64,000 nucleotides of DNA from an uncultured Arenicella sp. (GTDB lineage Bacteria; Pseudomonadota; Gammaproteobacteria; Arenicellales; Arenicellaceae), in assembly GCA_938045295.1 (NCBI GenBank), contig CALINO010000001.1, forward strand, positions 42,028 to 106,027, in the 5' to 3' direction. The position numbers and the translations under genes were made by a program. How positions within the stretch are numbered: the stretch's first letter is position 1; every line of letters starts with the position of its first letter. This document shows, in pieces, positions 10,509-16,075 of this stretch. A model generated the notes under the pieces. It worked only from the letters and a program-made list of their open reading frames with translations, was not told the DNA's origin and ran no database searches.

Positions 10509-10757
10509 AAGGAAGTATCAAAGCCAATTAAGGTTGGTAGAAAAATCGTCTCTGACCCTATTTATTGTGGAATCTATCAAGGTGTTCAAGCATACGAAAA
10601 CTGTGGTAACGAGCCATTTACTAAATTAGCATATGCTATTTTGGTTGGTGCTCTGAGTCTTGCATTTGAGGTTGGTGAGGCTCTTTTGGGTTTGTTGGCG
10701 CTCATGCTGGGTGAAGTCTTGGAGGCTAAGGGCGTTATTTATTTGGATGGATGCTAA
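10509..10757 (+). pseudogene. Orphan hydrophobic C-terminal fragment (unit 1, putative toxin tip)
   Basis: Open frame between a stop at 10506 and TAA at 10755-10757, absent from the ORF track because it has no ATG, GTG or TTG in its first half. It reads KPIKVGRKIVSDP..., then ...AYENCGNEPF, a long Ala/Leu/Gly hydrophobic stretch, and ends IYLDGC. The TAA shares its A with the ATG of the next gene (TAATG), so translational coupling is implied. A short ATG-started ORF (10495) runs in another frame and could be the original start after a one-base slip. The end resembles the tip of the 11467-12591 protein (NEC..., hydrophobic, ending KGCS). I infer a displaced C-terminal cassette of a polymorphic toxin; no known domain was recognised. 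Confidence 0.5.
10519..10558 (+). repeat. Imperfect 40-bp repeat, copy 1
   Basis: CAAAGCCAATTAAGGTTGGT... aligns with 15658-15697 at about 33 of 41 columns with two one-base gaps. A shorter third copy is at 14120-14140. The copies bracket and subdivide the accessory stretch. Confidence 0.55.
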
Positions 10758-10996
10758 TGAGTCTTGAACAATATAAATTTGATAATACGGCATTAGGTGT
10801 TGGTATATTCAGTTTACCTTTGAGTATATTAGAGTTGATTTTTGGTTTCGCATGGGCACCAACTCGGTCCAACCTAATTAACTTTATTTCGAGAGTAGAA
10901 GATTTTGGAACTTTTTACTTTTTAATTGGTAGTCACTTATTTGTCTCAGTTACATTTTTATGTATCGGCTTTTATATTAAATGGCTAAACAGTTGA
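10757..10996 (+). CDS. Small membrane protein, candidate immunity protein (unit 1)
   Basis: Protein of 79 aa (81 from the upstream in-frame ATG at 10751) with two hydrophobic segments: LGVGIFSLPLSILELIFGFAW and FYFLIGSHLFVSVTFLCIGFYI. No family was recognised. The start overlaps the stop of the upstream hydrophobic fragment as TAATG, the same arrangement as the 11467/12591 pair. Position directly behind a toxin-like C-terminus and membrane localisation make it a candidate immunity protein against a membrane-acting toxin; this is inference. AT-rich compared with flanking chromosomal genes, which suggests transfer. Confidence 0.6.
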   Translation: MSLEQYKFDNTALGVGIFSLPLSILELIFGFAWAPTRSNLINFISRVEDFGTFYFLIGSHLFVSVTFLCIGFYIKWLNS

Positions 10997-11003
10997 TAAA
11001 GCT

Positions 11004-11405
11004 ATGAATAGTCAAATAGACCGAGTGTTAGAAAACACATTTTCTATGATGAGAAATAGGAACTCTTTGGGGGCTGAATATTCTAAACTTAAAAATGGCT
11101 ACAAAATTGATTTTAATGTCATTGTTGGAATGATCTGTATACCTTGGCTTATTTTTAACAAGCTCTACTTTATTGGTTTAATCTTTTGGTTCTTTTTATC
11201 AATAGTTTTTCGAGTCACTCACGACCTAATGGATTTAGACATATTGTCTGTATTTTTAATTATATTTTTAATTCATTTTTTGTTTGGGGCGCTTTTGGGT
11301 AAATATTTATTTTTTAGTAAGTTGAAAAATAAGGCTAAAAAATTACTCAAATCTGGTTATAGTGAAAAAGATGTAAGCCTTCATATAAAGAGGGTTTTCT
11401 TTTAG
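11004..11405 (+). CDS. Membrane protein, DUF2628-like
   Basis: Protein of 133 aa with a hydrophilic N-terminus (residues 1-35), hydrophobic segments at about 38-70 and 80-105, and a Lys-rich C-terminal tail (LKNKAKKLLKSG). The pattern FNVIVGMICIPWLIFNKLYFIGL followed by FLFGALLGKYLFFSKLKNKAK resembles DUF2628 membrane proteins of unknown function. It starts 7 nt after the previous stop, so it belongs to the same transcript. Strongly AT-rich. It may be a second protective or accessory gene of cassette unit 1, but it could also be unrelated cargo. Confidence 0.6.
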   Translation: MNSQIDRVLENTFSMMRNRNSLGAEYSKLKNGYKIDFNVIVGMICIPWLIFNKLYFIGLIFWFFLSIVFRVTHDLMDLDILSVFLIIFLIHFLFGALLGKYLFFSKLKNKAKKLLKSGYSEKDVSLHIKRVFF

Positions 11406-11410
11406 AGGGA

Positions 11411-11480
11411 TAAAGGAAAGTAATAAAGAGCAAGTAATAAAGGACAGGCATGCTTAGAAAGCTGTTTTGTCAGCTGGTTG
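11411..11480 (+). repeat. Cassette junction sequence J1
   Basis: The AGTAATAAAG motif appears twice (…AAGTAATAAAGAGCAAGTAATAAAGGACA…), followed by a small hairpin GCTT-AGA-AAGC and TTTTGTCAGCTGGT. The same order (AGTAATAAAGGACA, a hairpin, then TTTGTTAGCTGGT) occurs at 12930-12966, in front of the third unit. This marks repeated cassette boundaries. Confidence 0.5.
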
Positions 11481-12591
11481 TTCAAAAGGTCGGGTTTTAA
11501 AATTAGTTTATATTTGCTCGCAAAGTGTGAACCCCACCAAGCTAGAACAATTACAAGCCAGTGTGGAAGAAACGCGTACTATTTTAGAAAGTAACGACCC
11601 ATCTCAACTGGAAAACCTCACGCGTGATCAAATCTTAGGCGATTTATTCTACGCCGGTGGGTTGGGGTATTTTGCGCAATACAACGGTTTAAGTCATATC
11701 GCCGCCTTACAAGCCCAAGGCAACCACAAGCTGGAGTTTGGTTACGGCAGCTATGGCTACGAACCCAATCAAGACGTGTTCTTTGGCATACCCAGGGGCA
11801 TTAAAACTGGCGGCGCGGCGTTTAATATTCGTTTTGGTAACACGGTGGAGCTTAAACAAGGCGGGGCAGAACAACGCGCGCAGTTTCGCTTTCAAACTGG
11901 CTTGATCTCCAGCGCCCTAGAACACGCGGTGCCAGAACAAATGTTCAGCGACCCTGACGACCCCACCGACGGCGTGAGTGCAGTTAAAGCATTGCAATTA
12001 GCCGCACAACAAGGGCAAAAAATCTATCAAATAGACAGTTCAAACGTGAACACCGTATTGGCTCAAACTAACTTAGGCAGCAGTATTGAAGATGAAATTA
12101 GAAGTTACGTAGGTAGCGGCAATATTGCCATTGCACATCAGAGCAACATCAGCGTGCCGGGTTGGAGTGGGGCGGGGTATATACTTCTTGATCAAGAAAC
12201 GGGCATTGGCAGTTATAAGATTACTGGTGGGGGTAATGGGGGGTTCCTAAAAAATATATTGAATAGTGCTATTAATAAGCTAATGCTTATTGCTGGTATT
12301 TGGCAGGGGTTTGCAAAAAATAATCCAGCTTTAGCTAAATTACTCGGAGGTTCTATTGGCCTTGTAATAGGTGCGTTGACTCGTATAGTAAAATTGCTTA
12401 ATGAGTGCCCAACTGGAATTGCTCTTATAGGAACTCTTTTAACCATCGGCTGGAATATATTGTTTTTAACTATAAATGTTGCTTTGGCGGCCTCAGGAGC
12501 AGGGGCTTTACTGTTATACCCTCTTGCTGCTATGGAACTTTATTTAGAAGCAGTGGTAATAGATAAGTTTATTGAAAAAGGTTGTTCTTAA
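11467..12591 (+). pseudogene. Orphan C-terminus of a giant Rhs/transglutaminase-like protein with hydrophobic toxin-like tip (unit 2)
   Basis: Protein of up to 374 aa whose only in-frame starts are TTG (11467) or GTG (about 11527) without a visible ribosome site. Residues about 20-255 carry a conserved module (GDLFYAGGLGYFAQY, YGYEPNQDVFFGIPRG, ALEHAVPEQMF, VPGWSGAGYILLD). I recognise this from the C-terminal region of very large Rhs/transglutaminase-type proteins in Xanthomonas, Pseudomonas and relatives. After GGGNGGF (about 256) the composition turns AT-rich and the protein becomes a hydrophobic, Gly-rich tail ending IEKGCS. The N-terminal bulk is missing, so this is a displaced cassette or truncated copy. 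The stop overlaps the next start as TAATG. The toxin role of the tail is inference. Confidence 0.6.
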
Positions 12592-12890
12592 TGAAATGTC
12601 CAAAATGCTATAACAAACTTTCTTTTAGTTCGATAATCGGCTGGATAAATTCTGCAAGTAATGATTTGGTTTGTACAAGTTGCAGTAAGCCAATTGCAGA
12701 AAACTATTTTTTACTGTTGATTTATTTAACTGGCGGTGTGTTTTTAGTGCTAGGTGTATTAAATATTGGTTTCGTGTCTGAAGTTGTTGGTGTATCCAGC
12801 TTTTTTGCTTTGATGTTAATTATTATAATCGGTATTTTTGTAATGATTAGTCTAGCTGTGTTGATTGTGATAATTAAAAAAGAAAGATAA
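12591..12890 (+). CDS. Zinc-ribbon small membrane protein, candidate immunity protein (unit 2)
   Basis: Protein of 99 aa starting at ATG 12591, which shares a base with the preceding TAA; the ORF track's extra three residues are unlikely. The N-terminus has a two-knuckle zinc ribbon (CPKC ... CTSC, spacing about 27), followed by two strongly hydrophobic helices (about 42-62 and 68-93) and a KKER tail. No known family recognised beyond the generic zinc-ribbon/TM architecture. Tight coupling to the toxin-like hydrophobic tail suggests immunity or chaperone function by position only. Its stop lies inside a 43-bp repeat that also covers the stop of the third unit's membrane gene. Confidence 0.6.
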   Translation: MKCPKCYNKLSFSSIIGWINSASNDLVCTSCSKPIAENYFLLLIYLTGGVFLVLGVLNIGFVSEVVGVSSFFALMLIIIIGIFVMISLAVLIVIIKKER

Positions 12891-12925
12891 GGGGGCAGGT
12901 CTTTGATTTATGATTCCTTCTAAGG
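12883..12925 (+). repeat. 43-bp direct repeat, copy A
   Basis: AAAGATAAGGGGGCAGGTCTTTGATTTATGATTCC... matches 13482-13524 at 42 of 43 positions. It begins in the last codons of the unit-2 membrane gene. The other copy lies just upstream of the truncated Y1-type transposase, so this looks like a solo copy of that element's left end. Confidence 0.8.
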
Positions 12926-12975
12926 CGGAGTAATAAAGGACACAAAGTAACGCTTTGTTAGCTGGTCCGTTCTGA

Positions 12976-13083
12976 TTATTTATTTTTCTATTTGCTGTTG
13001 CTCTTATGAGTATTCAAGTTGCTATAGTGAGCAGAGTGGTTGAAGAGACACTAGAGTTAGAAGCATGCAGAACATAATTGATA
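12976..13083 (+). pseudogene. Remnant of a third hydrophobic C-terminal fragment (unit 3)
   Basis: A short open frame between TGA (12973) and TAA (13081-13083) reads LFIFLFAVALMSIQVAIV... and ends LELEACRT, i.e. hydrophobic and ending near a Cys like the tips of units 1 and 2. In the same frame before the TGA the text NALLAGP parallels VLSAG at the start of the 11467 ORF. It overlaps the start of the next membrane gene (ATG at 13065) by 19 nt. Small, so chance cannot be excluded, but its position in the repeated layout supports it. Confidence 0.35.
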
Positions 13084-13489
13084 TCATAGTGTTTAAAGTT
13101 AAATACCGTTATTCATTGCCGTATTTATTTCCTTTAATGAATTGTTTGTATGCTTTGGTTTATCTGTATTTCAAACTCTCTACCAATAGGGAGTATTTGT
13201 ATGAAGTAGCATTCATTACATTAGGAGTTTTGGTCGTCACATTACTTTCATTATCACAGAGACTATTCGTTTTGAAGATGGTGTTATAAAAATTAATAGG
13301 CTTTGGCGTATTAGTACAATTGATTTTGATTTAATGAAAACCGAAGTAAAGTTAAGTAAGGATAAGAATCACCTTCGTTTTCATGATAAATGTAAAACTT
13401 ACATCTTATATAATCAGTTTTCTGATTCAGACTGGAAGAATATAAAGAGAGAAATAAAGAAAAGAGGAAAAATAGCAAGTAAAAGATAA
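13065..13489 (+). pseudogene. Small membrane protein with C-terminal soluble domain, frameshifted (unit 3)
   Basis: The ORF from ATG 13065 encodes two hydrophobic segments (YSLPYLFPLMNCLYALVYLYF and VAFITLGVLVVTLLSL) and stops at 13289. A second frame picks up near 13250 and runs to 13489: ITETIRFEDGVIKINRLWRIS ... HLRFHDKCKTYILYN ... KNIKREIKKRGK. This is a plausible beta-rich domain, possibly bacterial PH-like. Read together with a -1 shift around 13247-13258, the two parts make one coherent protein of about 140 aa, so I call a frameshift mutation; there is no slippery homopolymer that would favour programmed shifting. It occupies the same position behind a hydrophobic fragment as the candidate immunity genes of units 1 and 2. 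Confidence 0.5.
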
Positions 13490-13524
13490 GGGGTCAGGTC
13501 TTTGATTTATGATTCCTTCTAAGG
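13482..13524 (+). repeat. 43-bp direct repeat, copy B
   Basis: Second copy of the repeat at 12883-12925 (one mismatch). It starts in the final codons of the frameshifted membrane gene and ends 41 nt before the truncated transposase. GGGGTCAGGTCTTTGATTTATGA-like sequence in front of Y1 transposase genes is familiar to me from other gammaproteobacteria. Confidence 0.8.
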
Positions 13525-13564
13525 TAGGGTAGAAACCAACAGGGATTGTTGAATGAGTTAATCT

Positions 13565-13819
13565 ATGGCTAGGCCCTTAAGATTGGAATTTGCAGGCGCG
13601 TTGTATCACGTTATTTCAAGAGGTGATCGGCGTGAAGATATTTATGAAACAGACGCTGATCGTTGTTTGTTTTTGTCGATATCAGGTGATGTGTGTGCGA
13701 CGTGTAACTGGGTATGTCACGCTTATTGTCTAATGGGTAACCATTACCCTTTATTGATTGAAACATCTGATGCGAACTTATCTAAATGTATGCGCCAATT
13801 GAATGGTGTGTTAACTTAA
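13565..13819 (+). pseudogene. Truncated Y1/RAYT-type transposase
   Basis: Residues 1-84 match the N-terminus of REP-associated or IS200-like Y1 transposases (MARPLRLEFAGALYHVISRGDRREDIYETDADR...). Full-length proteins are about 220-320 aa, so most of the gene, including the catalytic tyrosine helix, is gone. The metal-binding HuH motif, usually HYH in MGNHYHLLIET, reads HYP here, so the remnant is inactive on two counts. It follows the 43-bp repeat copy B and sits at the right end of the toxin-like cassette array, as if it had contributed to its assembly. Confidence 0.85.
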
Positions 13820-13884
13820 GATTATTACTCGAACCTTGATTGCGTTAATATACTAAGCCATTGCCTGACTGGTGACATTTCCTT

Positions 13885-14085
13885 ATGACTAAGTGGCACA
13901 AAACCGAAGAGCAAAAATTAAAGTCGCCTTGCGTGCATTTTTGCAATTTCCTGGATGATGTGAAAGTGTGTGGTGGGTGTTTTCGTACTGCGGAAGAAAT
14001 TAAAGCCTGGCGAACGTTGGATGAAAACGATCGCAAAGTTATTTTAGAGAAAACCAAGCAGCGTCAACGACGTTATCAAGACTAA
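13885..14085 (+). CDS. DUF1289 family protein
   Basis: Short 66-aa protein with the DUF1289 pattern: SPCVHFCNFLDDVKVCGGCFRTAEEIKAW. Four cysteines (CxxxC ... CxxC) probably bind a metal. Function is unknown. Such genes are scattered as single small genes in proteobacteria. The start is ATG at 13885 with only a weak ribosome site. Confidence 0.85.
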   Translation: MTKWHKTEEQKLKSPCVHFCNFLDDVKVCGGCFRTAEEIKAWRTLDENDRKVILEKTKQRQRRYQD

Positions 14086-14119
14086 ATGACACGATTCCGT
14101 GGTGTTGTGTTGAGTGAGT

Positions 14120-14140
14120 CAGAGCCGAATTAGTGCTGGT
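14120..14140 (+). repeat. Imperfect repeat, copy 2 (short)
   Basis: CAGAGCCGAATTAGTGCTGGT matches 15658-15678 at 18 of 21 positions and is related to 10519-10538. It lies in the intergenic gap between the DUF1289 and DUF2141 genes. Confidence 0.45.
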
Positions 14141-14271
14141 AAACTTTTTGTGGTTAACCAATTTCTTATTTTCCGATCGAATTTCAAATATACAAATATC
14201 GAAAGCGTCATTGATGCTAGTCATGATGACTGTTGCTTGAATATTGTTCGTTTTTCATTCATCTTACTCAG

Positions 14272-14721
14272 ATGAGATTTTTGTTTTTATTTGTTCTGTG
14301 CATGTCTGGGTGTGTGTCTCACCAAGCCCCAAGTTCTTCTGTGATTGTGGCGGAGGGGTCTTTATCTATTGTGGTAAAGGTGGGCGGTGTGAAATGTTGT
14401 GATGGCGTGCTTCGGTTGGCGGTTTATAACGACCCAAGCAGTTGGATGAGTGAACATAATATGGTGCGTGGGCGCTTGGGGTTTATTCAAAACAGTGAGC
14501 AAACTTTTGAGATTCATGGCTTGCCCGAAGGTAGATACGCCATTGCGATTTATCAAGATACCAACAGTAATAATAAGTTGGATCGCTGGTTATGGAGTGT
14601 GCCTAAGGAGCCTTATGGTTTTTCAAATAACGTCGGGCGATATGGGCCAGTGTCATTTAATAAGGCGGCATTCAATTTGAATGAAGACCTAGATATTTCA
14701 ATAGAGTTGAACTCATGGTAA
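14272..14721 (+). CDS. DUF2141 family lipoprotein
   Basis: Secreted protein of 149 aa starting at ATG 14272; the ORF-track start at 14233 is a TTG that would add 13 residues before a clear signal peptide. FVLCMSGC is a lipobox with Cys14. The mature part matches DUF2141: LRLAVYNDPSSWM, then ETFEIHGLPEGRYAIAIYQDTNSNNKLDRWLWSVPKEPYGFSN in outline. Members are exported and of unknown function, probably a small beta-sandwich. Overlaps the next gene's start by 7 nt, so the two are co-transcribed. Confidence 0.85.
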   Translation: MRFLFLFVLCMSGCVSHQAPSSSVIVAEGSLSIVVKVGGVKCCDGVLRLAVYNDPSSWMSEHNMVRGRLGFIQNSEQTFEIHGLPEGRYAIAIYQDTNSNNKLDRWLWSVPKEPYGFSNNVGRYGPVSFNKAAFNLNEDLDISIELNSW

Positions 14722-15671
14722 AAGCTGACTTTTTTGTTGCGGTTTTATTTATTTCAGCGGCGTTAATGTTGAGTGCGCACACACAGGCTAAATCGTTTAA
14801 TGGGTTTGATTTAAGCAACAGCCTGATTGATAAAAAAGACATTATTCAAGGAGGGCCGCCACGCGATGGAATACCCGCTATATCGGCCCCGGTCTATGTC
14901 AGTGCGAGTGATGCGTCGTTTTTAAAATCAGAAGACATCATTTTGGGTATTGAAATTAATGGCGTTGCGCTTGCTTACCCTAGGCATATTATGAATTGGC
15001 ATGAGTTGGTTAATGACGAAATTAACGGTGTCGCGTTTTTAATTAGTTATTGCCCTTTATGCGGCAGTGGTATGGCGTTCTCTTCTAAGGTTGCTGAGCA
15101 GCGTTTGACGTTTGGTGTTTCAGGGTTGTTGTATAACAATGATTTGATCTTTTATGATCAGCAAACGGAGTCATTGTGGTCGCAAATTGAGCGTCGGGCG
15201 ATAGCGGGAAAATACGCAGGTGAAAAATTACAGCAGTTGTACCTTGAACATACTTCGTGGCAAGACTGGCAAGCAAAGCACCCCAAAACAAAAGTATTAA
15301 GCGAACAACAAGGCTTTAAACGCAACTATCGGCACGACCCTTACACCGGGTATGACACATCCAGCCAAGTGTTTTTCAAAACGTTAAGGCAGGCGCCAGA
15401 TGATTTTCATAGTAAAGAAAAAGTGCTCGGCTTACAGATCAACGATAGTGCAAAAGCCTACCCGTTTAGCGAACTCAAGAAGCATGGGCTTGCCAATTTT
15501 GAGGATGAATTAGGTGGCGTTCGCTACCGAGTAATTTGGAATGAAGGTGCTGGGTCGGCCACGGTGAAGGCGCTAAATAGCGAGCTGGTGTTAACACCAA
15601 CGGTGGCGTTTTGGTTTGCATGGTATAACTTTCACCCTGAGACTGAGGTATTTTATGCAAAGCCGAATTAG
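14715..15671 (+). CDS. DUF3179 domain protein, exported
   Basis: Protein of 318 aa with an N-terminal signal segment (VAVLFISAALMLSAHTQA). The body is DUF3179: GVALAYPRHIMNWHELVND, SYCPLCGSGMAF, TFGVSGLLYNNDLIFYD, then TESLWSQ. The CPLCG motif is the hallmark of the family. Function is unknown; it is periplasmic by its signal peptide and overlaps the DUF2141 lipoprotein gene. The final codons coincide with copy 3 of an imperfect repeat that also occurs at 10519 and 14120, so the end of the gene may mark the edge of an inserted segment. Confidence 0.9.
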   Translation: MVKADFFVAVLFISAALMLSAHTQAKSFNGFDLSNSLIDKKDIIQGGPPRDGIPAISAPVYVSASDASFLKSEDIILGIEINGVALAYPRHIMNWHELVNDEINGVAFLISYCPLCGSGMAFSSKVAEQRLTFGVSGLLYNNDLIFYDQQTESLWSQIERRAIAGKYAGEKLQQLYLEHTSWQDWQAKHPKTKVLSEQQGFKRNYRHDPYTGYDTSSQVFFKTLRQAPDDFHSKEKVLGLQINDSAKAYPFSELKKHGLANFEDELGGVRYRVIWNEGAGSATVKALNSELVLTPTVAFWFAWYNFHPETEVFYAKPN

Positions 15672-15697
15672 CGTTGGTCGAAAAACGTTTCTAATCC
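15658..15697 (+). repeat. Imperfect 40-bp repeat, copy 3
   Basis: CAAAGCCGAATTAGCGTTGG... spans the stop codon of the DUF3179 gene. It is the best partner of 10519-10558 (about 80% with two gaps). A 22-codon ATG frame (15655) runs through it and stops. Confidence 0.55.
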
Positions 15698-15703
15698 ATT
15701 TGC

Positions 15704-16018
15704 TTACTTTCTGTATTTTCTAAACCTATTCAATACTCGTTTATGCTCCACCGCCATTTTGGGGAGCAGGTAAGCGCGCACAGCCGCTAAGGCCACCAAC
15801 AGTGCGCCTATGGGCCACATACTTCTAACGTGAATTGACCAGGCCACTGAGGCTAACAACAGCACATACTCAATGCCAACCACCAAACTTTTGCGGCTTT
15901 TGGGTACGGTGAAGCAGGTACCGCATTTATCGCAGCACACGCGCTCGTCGTGAATAATAAAAATCACTCCAATCGAACTCAGGCCGCGTTGTTTGCAGTT
16001 TGGGCAAGTGCGTTTCAT
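15704..16018 (-). CDS. Zinc-ribbon membrane protein, unknown
   Basis: Protein of 104 aa: an N-terminal zinc ribbon (CPNC ... CDKC, with one more Cys on each side of the second pair), then two hydrophobic helices (about 45-65 and 68-85) and a basic tail (KHKRVLNRFRKYRK). No family recognised. The order ribbon-TM-TM resembles the unit-2 candidate immunity protein at 12591, but base composition here is chromosomal and the sequences are not obviously related. It stands alone, convergent with the DUF3179 gene. Confidence 0.7.
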   Translation of the reverse strand: MKRTCPNCKQRGLSSIGVIFIIHDERVCCDKCGTCFTVPKSRKSLVVGIEYVLLLASVAWSIHVRSMWPIGALLVALAAVRAYLLPKMAVEHKRVLNRFRKYRK

Positions 16019-16075
16019 TAGAATATTTCCGATTTCATAAAGCCAGTCTACACCATTGAATACGGTGCTCTATGT

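Noticed and set aside
13247-13262. Programmed -1 frameshift in the 13065 gene
   Set aside because: No slippery heptamer or stimulating hairpin is visible at the junction; a mutation is simpler.
10485-14277. Identical 16-mer TCTTACTCAGATGAGA at 10485-10500 and 14262-14277
   Set aside because: One exact 16-mer pair is about what chance gives in a 64-kb window; flanks do not align.
10440-15700. Integron cassette array (small unknown genes in one direction separated by repeats)
   Set aside because: No attC-like GTTRRRY/RYYYAAC pairs or integrase were found; genes overlap (TAATG) instead of being separated by attC sites, and the repeats do not match attC structure.
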